Shown here piece after piece: positions 46,901 through 61,900 of a stretch of 64,000 nt of DNA. The stretch comes from Paraneptunicella aestuarii. GTDB lineage: Bacteria; Pseudomonadota; Gammaproteobacteria; Enterobacterales; Alteromonadaceae. The translations under genes and the position numbers were made by a program. The notes beneath the pieces were generated by a model. The model did not search any database. It had not been told where the DNA came from and saw nothing but the letters and a program-made list of their open reading frames with translations. Each line of letters starts with the position of its first letter. Positions within the stretch are counted from its first letter, which is position 1. The stretch lies in the NCBI RefSeq assembly GCF_019900845.1, contig NZ_CP074570.1, forward strand, positions 3,348,001-3,412,000, written 5' to 3'.

Positions 46901-49900
46901 CGTTCCGGGTGTCACAACCACATCGCCAACGGTTTTATCACGAGGTCCAGGTAATACAGCAGTTTTAATTTCAATATTGGAACTGACATTCAACGCCAAT
47001 GTTGCCAAGTCCTGATTCGCGATGTTATTGCCATTTTGCTGATTATCCACAAGCGGGTTGTCGGTGATCACCGCGGCTTTGACATCGGTACCATTACGAT
47101 CTGCGCCAGTACCACCTACAGATATCATTTGTGGATTTTCTGGTACCAGAATGGGGGTTTTAGTCACATTATGAGCATTGCTACCCGGAGCACTACCTGT
47201 TCCAACAACGACAGCGGTGCTGAGTGTGGCTTCACTATTGCCTACAACAGCAACCGTAATAGCAGTTTGAGTATTACCCGTTTGATTATTAACAACGGTT
47301 TGAGTACCGCTGGAAACAACCGAGCCAGTTTGAGCAACAACAGCAGTTACCGCATTGGCTTGAGCGTTACCGGTACTCACTTGTGAAGCTTGCCCTGCGG
47401 TGGTTGCGACAACGCCATTGGCAGAAGTATTACCCACAGAAACAGAAGTATTGGCGGTGGAAGCCGTGCCATTAACAGTCAGATTTTGACCCGTAGTGCT
47501 CAACACTGTACCGCTAGAGCTACTGGTTGAAGCCGATTGACCAGATGTACTAGACGCCCCGCTTCCTCTTGTTGCGGAACCTGCGCTGCCACTGGCTGTA
47601 GTAGCAGCGGTGGAGCCGTTGGCGCTGACAGGACTGGCATCGTTGGAATTAAACCCATCGACATTGCCTCTAATATTACCTCCAGCAACAACAGTCCCAT
47701 ATGCGCCACCGGTATAGGTGGTTTCTTGAGATGAGCCGGTGACCGTTTCAGTGGTAGTAATAGTGCCGGGCTCTGCGCAGCCGGTTTTAGTGCCTCCCCA
47801 TGCTTGCAAACAATCCCAGTAATGTTTTACCTGAATAGTTTCAACATCGGTTTCCACTCGGTTCTGAATCGAATTATTGGTCAGGTTTTGCGACAGAACG
47901 ATGTCACCTCCAGCAGAAATGGTGCTGTAGTTGTTGGTCGTTTTGCCCGTTAAGGTCAGTGTATTCCCTGCTGCGATAACGCCCGCAGTTCCACTTGCAG
48001 AAGCGGTGTAAACCGTAGATGTGCGCACTTCTTTATCACGGTACCAGGTTGTTCCATCTCCACCCGGACTATTTACCGGACTCCAAAACGCGCCATTACC
48101 ATCCGTGTATTCACTGGTGGTGGTGGTCGCACCTTGAGTAAAGCTGGTGGAGCCGCTTCGGTTATTGTTGATGGTACCGGTCAACGAAAGGTTTCCAGCC
48201 GCCGTAATTCGGCCCGCATTATTGGTGATTGTGCTACCCGTAATTTTGCCGTTGCCACTGGAATAAATAGAGCTACTGTTAGTGACTGAACCATTAATAT
48301 CCAACTCCGATGAAGCGTAAATCAGGTTGGTATTATTAACGCTGGCATTAATTTTTGTGGTTGAGCCTGCAACCGTACCGCTATTGCTTAAGCTACTGCC
48401 GTTAACCGTTAAGGTAGAATGGCTACTTAAAGAACCACTGTTGTTGATGGTGCCACTAAAGCTAAGGGTATTGTTGCCACCGGATTTTAAGCTGCCTGTA
48501 TTGGTCAGGTTAGTACCTGCAACGCCGAGAGTTCCGGATGCAACCACCGTTCCGCTATTGCTAACTGCGCCGCCAGTAGTGATATCAACATTACCAGAAG
48601 AGCTGATAGATTCCCCTGAGCCAATCGACAATCCACTGCCCAGATTAATATCAACATTACCGCCGTAGATTGAACCCACCGACAGGGTGCTGGAGGTCAA
48701 TGTAACTGTACCATTCGATTGAATTTTACCGGAACCATTGCTAAGCGCATTCGCTTGTACCGTAGTTGCGGTAGCACCAGAAAGGGTTCCAGTGTTAGTG
48801 ACTGTGCCGGTGGCATTAACCGAAAGCGCACCATTACTACCGACAGTGCCGCTGTTAGTTAAACCGGAAGCGGTAATGCTATTGCTATTCTTGCCAAATA
48901 CGGTGCCGGCATTATTCAGCGAAGACCCGGCATTCATGTTCAATGCACCGTTAGAACCAATATAGCTGCCAGTAGTGCTGTTTTGAATGCTGCTACTGTT
49001 GAAGGTTAAAGCCCCGGTTCCAGCCAAGGCGATTGTGCCGCCATTGTTATTTAACGCACCGGTATTCAGAGTCAGATTAGTGCCATTTGAAGCGATCTTT
49101 CCGCTACTGTTAGTCACGCTACCATTGGCAGACAAAGTGCTATTACCCGTACCAAACGCAACGATATTACCGCTGGTATTTTGTATCGTAGTACCAATAT
49201 TCAAGTCGAAGTTATTACCCTGAATATTGCCGCTCGCGTTATTCAGCGCACTACCTGCGTCAATATCAATGGAACCGTTAGTGAGAATAGAACCGCTACC
49301 ATTAGCAAGATTTGTCGCAGCAGCAATTTTTAATGTTCCCGTGCCACCCAGTTTGATTGCGCCACCAGTGTTATCAATATGACCAGAGGTTGTGCTGACA
49401 GAAAGGCTACTTCCTGATGACTGTATCGTACCATTGGTATTGTCAATGCTGGTGGCGGTAATGCTCGCAGCACCAGTACCTGTTGATGTGATGGTACCGT
49501 TGTCGTTCGCTAAAAAGCCCGATTTAAGATTGAGACTCTGCCCCTGAATCAAACCACTACTGTTGGTGATAGTTCCAGACGTATTTATTCCCAGTGTTCC
49601 ATCAGCAATAAGCTCCCCGCCCTGGTTGTTAACAGCGGTATTAATTTGCAAACTACCTTCGGTGTACAACTTGCTGTTGCTGTTGGTAAAGGTTCCTGAG
49701 CTATTGATGATCATTCCGGTTTGAGCATAGATACCACCGGCGCCAGACACACTGCCCATCAACTTGGCGGTACCTGCCGTAGCGATTGTACCACCGGCAA
49801 CATTCACGCTACCTTTGTCACCCAGGGTTAGTGCGCCCGCTCCCGCATGGGTAATAGTGCCAGTATTGGTAATATTGCCACCAAAAGACATGGAGCTGCC

Positions 49901-52900
49901 TTTACTGTAGATATCACCGGCATTATTCAGATTGCTGACATTCAGGTTCATTGCCCCAGCGCCAGTACCAGCTGCAACTAAAATACCGCCCGAATTGTTA
50001 TTGAGGTTGGTTCCGGTGTAAGTGCCATTAGCGCTTTCAATTCGTCCAGTATTGGTTAACGTACCAAAGCCGCTGATAGCTAAAACGTCTGAGGAAACAT
50101 TGCCACTGTTCGTGATAGTTCCAGCAGCAATCGTCGCACTATCTGCACCGTACAAGGTTCCACTATTGGTAAGGCTTAGCGCATCAATGCTGAGCACACC
50201 AACTCCAGCACTATTAGCAACAATATTTCCAGAATTACTGACCGATTTACCGCTGGCATTGATATCAATATTTTTGCCGACCAAGACACCCGCAGAGTTA
50301 TTGCTTAAACCACCATTGATAGTGAGAGTATTGCCCGCCTGAAGACTGGAATTATTGGTAACGCTGGTGGCATTCACTTTTAGATTTGCCAATGAAGCAA
50401 TAATACCGCTATTGGTTAAGGTGCCTGATTGACTCACAGTGAAAGTGCCAGAGCCTTCATGCAGAAGCTTACCGTTGGTGTTGGACAAATTATTGAGTGA
50501 TAAGCTCCAGTTATTCGCTTTCGTGCTCAATACACCGCTGTCGTTATTAATCGCCGATACGCCGGTTAACGACAACGAATTATCAGAGCTACTAGTGGAA
50601 ACAACCTTACCACCCGAGTTATTCAGCGAAGCGCCTTTAAGCGTAACGGCTCCACCATTGATCACCCCGCCACTGGTATTGGTAATGGTTTGGGTTGCAT
50701 TCAGTGTCAGGTTATTTGCCTGCAATGCACCGGCACTGTTACTGATGTTTGTGGCAGAAACCGTTGCTGTACCATCGGCCTGTAATACACCACCGTTATT
50801 GCTGAACAATGAACCAGCAGAAATCGACGCATTACCATTGCTGCCCATAGTGCCGTTGTCGTTATCGACAGAGCCAGAGCCAGAGCTAATTGTCAACTGA
50901 CTACCTTGTGCGAACATTGTTCCAGAGGTGTTATTCAGTGAACCACTTCCGGTATTCACCGACAACGTTCCGCCCGAAACTACATTGCCGCTGGTATTAT
51001 TTAGGGAAGAAGCCGAAATAGACAGGTTGCTACCGGCCTCAATTTTGCCACCGCTACTACTAATCGTCCCGGCATTGATACTGGATTGACCAGCGGCATA
51101 AAGCACACCACTGTTGTTGTTCAAATTACCACTATCAAAATCCAGCGTGCCTTTTGTAAACACCATTCCGGCATTGTTATTAAATGCGCCCGATTGCTGA
51201 ATATTAAGCGTCCCGGTTCCCTGATGACGGATCTGTCCCCCGGCATTGCTAATAGTACCTACATTAGCCAGATTCAAATTCTGACCACGAGACTCAACGA
51301 CACCGCCGTTGTTGGTCAAAGTACCATTAACATTCAAATTCAAACTATTGGCAGAAGTGCCTGTGCTTAACAACATACCATTGCTGTTGTCGAGGCTATT
51401 GGTGGAAATGCCAAGCTGGCTCGCCTGCAACGTCCCGGCTTTGTTGCTGATAGTGCCAGCATTAATAGTGGCGATATTGGCCGAAATCACGCCGCTGTCA
51501 TTGCTTAAACTATCCAATGACAAATTCACTGTTCCAGCGGTATCAATAACACCGGAATTATTGTTAAGCGAATTGAACCCGGTAAGTGCCAGATTACCTG
51601 CTCCAAGATGCTTAATATTGCCACCCTGATTCAGCAAACTACCACCTTGAATGTTCATATTGTTGGCAGCAGAAACCATCACGCCACCCGCGCTGTTATC
51701 AATGGCACCATTAACATCAAGGTTGAACTGATTACCCGCCGAGCTAATCTGACCGCCCTTGTTATTCAGGCTATCAGCGGTCACATTCAGGTTATTTCCA
51801 GCGTGGATCTTACCGCTCTGGTTATTCAGGGTTGACGGGGTCAACGTCAGGTTATTCGCAGCCTGAACAATACCCGATTGGTTTGATAAAGAACCTGAGC
51901 CAGTGATATTGCCCTGGCTTAATAGTCGCCCACCATCGTTATCAACATTGGTGACCGTCAACGTACCATTGCTAAGTAAAATGACTTCGCCGTTACTGTT
52001 ATCCAGAGCAGTACCCAGATTTAACGCCGTACCCGCACTTTGAAGCACACCGCCCTGATTGCTCAGCGCGTTTGTTGTCACAATACGCAATGATTCACCG
52101 CTGGTTCCTGTTGCAGATAACAAACCGCTGTTATTGTTGAACTGATTGGTAGTAACCGTAATTTGCTGGCCATTGACTGCGCCAGCATTATTGAAGTTTG
52201 TCGCATTCAGATTCAGCGTATTCGCTTGTACAACACCGCTATTATTTAAAGTGGCAACATCAAGTTGCAACACACTGTTAGTGCCAATAGCGCCGATCTC
52301 GCCACTACTGTTAAGTGTTGTCGCAGACAAGGTCATTGGCTGTGCGCCATTATGTAGCAATACGCCACTACCATTATTAATAGTGGCGGCGGTAATCGAG
52401 AACGCTCCACTATCGTTATAAATCAGGCCCGCGTTGTTGCTTAGCGTATCAGTAAGATCCAGCGCTAATCCCTGACCAGCAATCACCCTCCCCTGAGTGT
52501 TGGTCAAAGAGGCGGCTGCCAGATCAACACTACCTTCTGCCAACAAGCGTCCATCAGTATTGTCGATCGCATAGGGTGTTGAAATATTCAGATCACCCGA
52601 AGCCTGAATTGCACCAGCATTATTGTTCAACGCAACCCCGGCAGTTTGACCTTGCAGATCAAGAACAATATTGCCAGCACTGCCAATAAAACCGCTTTGG
52701 TTATTCAGTTGGGTATTGCTGGTAATGCTTAACTCACCGCTGCCCATGTGACGCAATACGCCACTTTGGTTGTTGATATTTTGATTATTAATAGTCCAGT
52801 CAGTGCTATGAACTTCCAACTGTCCACCAGCACTGTTATCGAACGTATTCTGTAAATTTAGCGTGAAGTTTTCACCTGCCGACAGCACCAAACCGCCCAG

Positions 52901-55900
52901 GTTACTCATGTTGGCAACATTAAGCACCATGCTGTTGGCAGTTTCGATACTACCGCCATTATTGTTGACGTTGTCACTGGTTAAAGTGAGATCATTGGCA
53001 CTAATCAAGGCTGCCGCATTGTTATTAATATTGGCAACATTCAGATTCAAAGCATTTTGAGAAGTTAACGCGCCACCATTGCTGTTATAGCTATTCGCCG
53101 TGACCGCCAATCCGCCAGCCGTAGCAATAACACCGGCGTCATTATTTATTTGTGCGGCGTTAATCTGAGTATTGGCTGCCGAACTATTAATACTGCCGTT
53201 GGCATTCAATAGATTGTTGGCAAGGTTAATGGATGTGCTACTTCCCTGAGTGCTGATACTGCCGTTCTGATTGTCCAGATTTTGCAAATCCAACCCCAGA
53301 TTGCCGCCGTTACGAATTAACCCGGCATCGTTGGTCAAAGTGCTTGCGGTAATCGACAAATCATTGTTTGCCTGAATTAGACCATTGCTGTTATCCAGAT
53401 CACCGCCTTGAACCACTAAATCATTATTTGCATGAACCCAACCGTTTTGATTGGTCAAAGACTCAAAAGACAGAACACCGACACCGGCATGAATGATTTC
53501 ACCACTGTTATTCACTGCCTCGGTGAAGGTTAAGTCTGTGCCGTGACTTTGAATACGACCACTGTTGTTCACACCGTTAAGTGTGTTGATATCCAACGAC
53601 TCACCTGTGGTTCCAGTTGCCAGCAATACACCCTGATTAGCGAAGTCATCAGTGTTAATCGTGACTTGTTGCCCCTGAACAACGCCATCATTATTGAGAG
53701 TATTGGTTGTCAGGTTCAACTCACTTGCGGTGACCGTACCTGCGTTGTTTAAGGTACCAGCATTAACATTAAGCTGTTGATTGGCGCGAATAACGCTGTC
53801 TGTGCCAGAAATAGTACCTGTGGCATTGAGGGTTAATGCGTTGTCACTTAATTGGCTGATTAAGCCTTGAGTATTGTTGATATCACCCGCATTGATCACT
53901 GCCGTCGTTCCAGTGGTGACAATGCTTCCCTGAGTGTTGTTCAAACTGTTGGTTGCAGTTAGCAATAACGAATCATTGGCTGCAATCAAACCATTGCTAT
54001 TATCCAAAGAAGCCGTGTTCAGCGTTAAACTGTCACTGCGAATATCACCGGCGATATTCGAAATCGTATTAGCCGTAACGCCTACGTTACTGCCCAGTAT
54101 CTGACCCGCATTGTTGTTTAAATTAACAGTTTGCAAATCAACAACATTGGCGCCCAATAAACCGCCAGCATTGTCCAGAGATTGAGCGGCATTGATGGTT
54201 AAATCGCCGTTATTTAATACTGCATTTAATACCGCTATTTCTCCAGCCTGGTTATTCAAGTTATCAACCTGAATTTGAGCCGCAAGCTCGACTTGAATAT
54301 CGCCATTGGCGTTATTAAGTAAGGTAGCGGCGATATCCAGTGAGCCATCAGTACGAATCAAGCCATCAACATTGCGTAGTTCATTTAGCGTGTCCAGAGT
54401 CAGCACTCCGGTTCCTAAATGCAGCAAACTGCCATTTTCGTTATTCAGCTCCAGATTCGATAAGCTGAAGTTTTCACCATAACTGGCGATCACACCGGAG
54501 TTGGTAATGCTTGATGAAGTAATCGTTAAGCTGTCGCCGACTGTACCTGTTGCCGCCAATAAACCACTGTTGTCGATACTACTGGCGTTGATATTGGCCG
54601 TGACTGCCGCTAAATCGCCACTATTAATCAGGCTATTCGCAGTAAGGGTCAACTGAGCAGTGTCGATATTGCCCTGATTATTGACGTTGGTACTTTGAAT
54701 ATTCAGTGTTTGAGCACCAATGTCGCCACCGTTGAGTAAGTTCTGAGACTGAATATTCAATTCAGCATTAGATAAAATCTGGCCTGCATTGCTGTTATCA
54801 ATCGATGTTCCGTTAACGATAAGCTGATCGCTACCTTCATGTTTGATAACACCTTGCTGGTTGTTCAAATCAGCAGTTGAGATTTGCGCAATTTCACCCG
54901 AGCCGTGAATAGTGCCAGACTGGTTATCAATGCTGGTGGTTGCTTGAATATTAAGGCTGGTTCCTGTCGTACCGTTCGCCAGAACCAAGCCGTTTTGGTT
55001 GTTTAAGGTATCGGTGGTCAGCGTTAAATTACTATCTGCCAGCAACAGTCCATTGGTGTTGATAATGTTTTGAACATCAGCGCTTAGATTATCAGTAATG
55101 ATACGCCCGGCCTGATTATTTAGCGTAGAAGCGGTCAGATTCAAATCGCCGCTGGTGTAGATCAAACCCGCTTGGTTTTGAAGTGTATTTAAGGCATCAA
55201 TAGTCAGCACGCCTGTACCAAAATGCAGAATATCGCCAGCGGTGTTGTCGATAGTCATGTTCTGCAATTTAAGCTGTTCACCGCTACTAACAATGGTTCC
55301 ACTGTTGCTCAGGCTATTCGCCAATAACTGTAATGATTCGCCTTGTGTTGCCGCAGCAGCAATACGCCCAGAGTTGGTCAAGGCATCCAGAGATAATTGA
55401 ATGGTGTCGGCTTCAACCAGTCCCTGATTATTAAGAGTCTGGGCGGTCAGACTAATATCATCAGCCAACACACTTCCGGTATTGCTCATGATGTCGCTGG
55501 TTAGTTGAGCCTTGGCAACACTGATTTCACCCGCATTCAAAAGCTCTGTACTTGTAGTGATTAAAGTACCGTTACTGGACAACACACCTGCGGCTAAATT
55601 GTGTAGCGTAGCTGCATTAATGGTCAGTTCACCTGTACCAGCATGTGCGATATTGCCTGAATTAGACAATGTCGCAGCACTAATACGGGTAGCGTCACCC
55701 GCAGAATAAATATCGCCTGTATTGCTTAGTGTATTTGCAACAGCAATGTTCATTGCATCGCCTTGCGTAGAAAAGGCTGAAATATTGGCATTGGCACTGT
55801 TGTTCAGTTCATCGGCAGTAATGCTCAAGGTATCTGACTGAATACTGCCTTCATCATTGTTTAGCGTGTCAGTTGTCAACGCCATGGTTCCAGCACTGAC

Positions 55901-58900
55901 GATTGCTCCCTGATTAGTCAGAGTTGTAGCTTGCGCTGTTAATGAGGTTTCTGTCTGAATAGTACCGGAATTTAGTAAAGTAGTAGCTTGCAGCTCTGCC
56001 TGATCTGCTTGCAGACTTCCTGCATTGATTAAGGTTTGGCTATTGATTGCCAATTGCTCAGCCAGCACTTGACCATCAACGTTATTGTTCAAAATAGCGG
56101 CGTTCAGATTAACGCTATTACCCGAAATCGAGCCATTGTTTTGCAGATTAGTAGCGGTCAAGGTAAGCGTGCTATTGGCATGTAGCTGACCAGCTTGAGT
56201 ATTGTCGATATTGGTAATATTCAGGTTGGCATTCTCAGCCGCAACCTGACCTTGCTGATTCACCAATGACTGAGCAGTGATAGCCAAATCACCTTGCACT
56301 TGCAGCACACCGTTGCTATTCGCCAATTGGTTGGCATTGATAACCGTCTGCAGACTATTAGCAGCAATAGTCCCGGCTTCATTGTTTAACGTATTAGCAA
56401 CGTCGATGCTCAGAGCATCAGCACCTAAAGCAGCAATACTGCCTTGGCTGTTATCCAGCGCTTGAACATTAATACCCAGAGCTCCCGTTGCTTCGATCTG
56501 CCCCAAGGTGTTAGTCAAGTTGGTCGCATTAACCTGCAATGTTCCATCTGCCGCCAGTTGACCCGCATTAACAAGATCTGTGACATTCAGCAATGTATTA
56601 GCAGCATTGACCGAACCGGCATTGTTAAGACTATCTGCAGTAACGTTCAAATCGCCCGCGACGATTTCGCCCGTGTTCTGGTTATCAATAGTGCTAATTG
56701 CCAGATTCATTTGCCCCTGACTGCTGATCAGGCTACTTGATGTCAGATTGGTCGCGTTAATCGTCAGACCTGCGTTTGAGGCAATAGAACCACTGCCAGA
56801 ATGGGTGATATTGGCAGCATCAAGTTGCAATACGCCTAATCCGGCATAGTGAATATCACCGTTGTGATTCAGAATTTGATTAGCAGTAATAGACGCATTT
56901 TCACCTGCGCCGTAAATCAGGCCGTCGGTATTGGTCAAAGAGCCGGAAAGCTGAATGTTCAGGGAAGTACCTGTCGTTCCCATTGCCAATAACTGTCCCG
57001 CAGTGTTGTTTAAATTGGCGGCATTTAAGGTAATTTGAGCGGCTTCAATCTGACCATTCTGGTTATCAATCAGGTTGGTTACCAGCAACTGCAATAGTTG
57101 TTCGCCCAACAACGTGATTTCACCATTATTGTTGGTTAAATCATTTAATTGAATATTGGCGGCATCGGCGATCTGCAACAGTCCATTACTGTTGTTCAAG
57201 CTGTCGGCGGTAAGCTGTAGCTGCCCACTGGTGATAATGCTACCAGCTATATTTTGCAGTTCACCTAACGTATCAAGGGTTAATACGCCAGTACCAAAGT
57301 GCAACAGGTTTCCGGCATTGTTGTTGATTGACGCATTTTGTAATGCGAAGTCCTGACCGTTGCTGGCAATCGTACCGGTATTGGTCAAATCAGACACATT
57401 CAGACTCAGGCTTTCTTGTTGCGTACCGGAAATAGCCAAAGTGCCGCTGTTATTAATAGTTGCGACATTAATCGACGCGGTTTGAGCACCAATAGTGCCG
57501 CTATTGAGTAACGCATTGCTGTTTAAAGACAGGTTTTGTGCCGCAGAAACCGTGCCGGAATTATCAACTTGAGTAGCTTGAAGATTAAGCGTGTTAGCAC
57601 TTAACGAACCGACGTTGTTTAACGTGTCTGAAGTTAAGGACAAAGTACCATTGGCAGAAATAGAACCGGTTCCAAGGTTATCCAGTTGTGTTGCTGTCAA
57701 GGCTAACTCGCCATTTCCAGCTAAATTGATTTGTCCGTTGTTGTTAGTTAAGACTGGGGTAGTGATAACGCCAGATTCACCGGCACCAAGGATTTGTCCA
57801 TTGCTATTATTCAGACTATTGGCTATTTGCAGATTGAGCGATTGCCCAATGTCATTCGTCGCCAGTATTTGCCCAGATGTGTTGTTCAATACATCTGCTG
57901 TCACCTGAATGTGGCTACCAACCAACGCACCATTGCTATTGTCGATACCTACTGCGGTGATATTTAAGACACCGCCCGCATTAATATTACCTTGAGCATT
58001 GTTCAATGACGTTAAGGTCAGGTTAGACGCATTAGTTGATTGAACCAGACCTTGGGTGTTAGTCAGTGTTTCAGCCACTAAATCTAACTGACCATTGCTG
58101 ATAATCTCCCCCTGGTTATTATTAAGTTCTGCCAAGGCTTCAATACTCAGTACACCCGTTCCCGCATGAACAATAGAGCCTGACTCGTTGTTCAACGACA
58201 GATTAGTCAGGTTCAGGTTTTCACCTTGGCTAATAATCAACCCAGAGTTTGTCAGGCTGTTGGTGGTAATTTGTAAAGACTCTAGCTGTGAACCTGTGGC
58301 GGAAAGCGTACCTGAATTATTGATAAGGGGGGCATTGATGCTCAGTTGCTCCGCCTGAATCAATCCTTCATTCGCCAGGTCATCTGTGGTCAATGTCATT
58401 TGACCGCCAGCCACAATTTCGCCAGTCCCTGTGTTGTTAATATCTGTGACAGTTAAATCCAGATCGCCCGCAATGTTCAGATTACCATTAGTATTCTCAA
58501 GGACTGCTGCACTGATACTATTTGTTGCACCAGCACTGGAAATCACCCCATCGGTGTTGGTAATGGCATTGGCGACCTGCAATTGAATGCCTGTTCCATC
58601 AGCATCAAACGCGGCTATTTGACCATTTTCGTTATTTAACGCATCAATCTGGATATTGATGCCACCACCATTCACTTGCCCTTGCGAGTTATTCAGCTCT
58701 TGTGTGCTAATGTTTAACTGCCCGGCAACATCAATCACCCCATTTTGGTTAGTGACATTAAGCACCGTGATATCCACTTGCGAGCTATTAGCCTGAATAA
58801 CACCATCGTTATTATTCAGCGTATCGGCGATATTAAATGTAAGGGCATCGGTTCCCTGCAAAATAATACTGCCCGCTTCATTATTCACATCTTGCAAATT

Positions 58901-61900
58901 GATGTCGGCACTTTGCGCAACGCTCAATACCCCTTTACGGTTATCCAGTGTTTGAGCATTAAAGACCAATGAACCATCGGTACTAATGACACCGCCCTGA
59001 TTATTCAGATCATTAAGCGCCTCAATCGTCAGCACACCTAAGCCCTGATGCACAATACGGCCATCCTGATTATTAATGTCCATATTGGTCAGGCTAAAAT
59101 CAGTGGCATTAGTGATGATGGCGCCTTGATTATTCAAGCTTTCGGCAGTAAGGGTAAAGGTGGTTGAACCATCCTCACCAAGCACTTGTATATAGCCACT
59201 GTTATCAAGATTGGTGAGCGCTATTGTTGCCGTTTGTGCATCGATCAAACCCGAGTTTGTCAATGTTTCAGCATTGAGTGTTAATTCTGTGGCTTGCAAA
59301 TCGCCGCTATTGGAAATAGTAGTGGTATTGATATCAACCAATGTGCCAGAAACAATACCTTCACTGACGATATCGGTAGCCGTTAATTGCAAACCGGCAT
59401 CAGAGACTATCTGCCCTTTACCTGTGTTGTCGATAGTCGCACTTTCTATGTTTAGGGCGCCGTCACCCGACTGGCTGATAACACCATTTAAATTGGTAAG
59501 CGTTTGCGCATTAATACGGGTTCCTGAACCGCTAATACTCAAGACACCATCGGTATTATCAAATTGCTCACCTGCATTAATCACAACCGTACTGTTATTG
59601 ATTTGAATAGTACCGTTTTGATTACTCAACGAACTTGTGTCGATAGAAACATTACCAGCAGAATTTTCATTCCCCGCAACCAGTACGCCATTGCTATTGA
59701 TAAGCGTACCAGCGCTAATGTTTACGTCTGTCGCAGAAAGCGCAATTGTGCCTCCTGAGTTATCTAAACTCCCTCGAACATTCAGTGATGAAAGACTGCC
59801 ACCTTGCCCGTTAATGGTGCCATTGTTGTTTTGAAGGGAGGAAGCTGTGATGTTTAGCGCACTTCCTGACTGCACCACGCCTTTAGTGTTATTGAAGCTG
59901 GATGTACTGATTGTCGCTTCGCCGCCAGTCACTATCTGCCCATCGGCGTTATTGATACCATTGGAGTTCAGCACCAAAGAACCATCGGTATAAATTAATC
60001 CTGAACGATTATCTAACTCCGATTGAAATTCAAGACGCAACACTCCCGAACCTAAATGAACAATCTCTCCACCGTTGTTATTGATGGTGATTTGTGACAA
60101 GTCAAAACCATTACCGCGACTTTCAATACGCCCACTATTATTAAGACTGCCAGCATTGAGAGTGAAGGAATTAGAATGGGTTCCTGTGGCTAGCAATAAG
60201 CCCGCGTTATTAATACTGCCGCTGTTAATGGTTAGGCTCGAGCCATTGATGGCACTGCCATTTCCAACATTTAATGAATTAGCATTCAGATTGACTTGCT
60301 GCCCATTAACCAAGCCATTTAGCCCCAAATCAAACTGATTGGTCTTAATATCGACCTGATTAGCAGCCTGGAGCGTTGCCCCTTGAGCATTAATGTTACT
60401 GGCATCAATGGCGAGATCATTTTCCGCAACGATAATGCCATTTGTCGTGGTGAGGGTATTGGTTTGAATATCCAGATTTGCACCTGCAATCAAATTACCA
60501 CCGGAATTGCTTAGTTGTTGTGCGGAAATGGATAAGTTATTGGTAGCCGAAATGCTGCCTTCTTCATTGTTTAAAGAAGTGGAGTTCAAAACGGTATTGG
60601 TTGCAGCCGCAATAGTGCCTTGCTGATTATTTAATGCTGTGGCTGTAATGCTGACATCAGCGTTTTCGGCATAGATAGTCCCGGAGGTGTTATCGATCTC
60701 TTCAGCATTTAAGACTAACGCGCCATCATCGGACTGAGTGGCAACCAGAACGCCGGAATGATTATTGATGCTTTGAGCTGTGAGCGAGATCTGTTCTGCA
60801 ACCAGTCGCCCACCACTGTTATCAATCTCATCACTTTCAAGATTAATCACCGTTGCGCTGATTTGACCATTTTGGTTGATGAGGCTGTCAGCATTAATTG
60901 ATGAACTTTGAACGCCCTGAATCACACCGTCATTATTGGATAAAGTAGCAACATCAACACTGATATTATTGGCAACAAGGGTTCCCAAATCGTTGTTGAA
61001 ACTGTCACCTGATATTGAGAGGCTTCCCAGTGCGGACAAGATTCCTTCATTGGAATTAATCGTTGTTGCGCTAATACTCATATCACCGTTAGTCACCAAC
61101 GAACCCGCGACATTACTCAAAGTAAGCGCCTCTATCGTTAAGACACCCAGGCCAACATGCGCAATACGCCCCGCATCATTGTTTAGGCTATTGGTATTTA
61201 AGGTAAGATTTTCTGCATGGCTTTCAATGGTTCCGTCATTACTGTTATCAATGGATTCACTGAAATCAATAGCTAGTGCAATATTGCCCTGCTCGTCCGC
61301 CGAATCAGCATTTTCATCATCCGATGCCGCTAATTGAGCAGCGATAATACCGCCCTGATTGATCAAGGAATTACCTGACAAGGACACATTTTCACCAAAC
61401 AATGTGCCGGCACTGTTATCCAGTGAATAGGCTGAAACTGTTAATGTTTCTGCGGTAATCAGGCCATTTTCATTGCTCAGTGAACCTGCATTGATTTGCA
61501 TTTCAGTGGTGGCCTGGATCACGCCATCGGTATTCGCTAAAGCATCCAATACCTCAAGGCTTAAAACGCCTAATCCGGTCAATGCAATGGTTCCAGAGCT
61601 GTTATTTAGAGAGTTAGCACTGATATTCAAATTCTGACTTTGCGACAGAATAACACCCGATTGGTTATTCAAATCGCCACTTAACGTAATATTGAGCGCA
61701 TCAGCTTCCGTATCCAGGCTGATAATCTGGCCTTGCGTGTTATCAAGAGTCACGCCCTCAATATTCAGATTATTGGCTTGCAGTGTTCCTTCAATGTTAG
61801 TGATTTGCTCACCTGAGATACTCAACTCACCAGCACTGATGACGCCCGCATTGTTACTAATATCAACACCGTTCAGGGCAATATTGCTATTACTAAGAAG

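Noticed and set aside
46175..49223. Plus-strand open frames with Val/Leu/Pro-rich products opposite the giant gene
   Set aside because: They are antisense shadows of the repetitive minus-strand gene and lack ribosome sites and family features.
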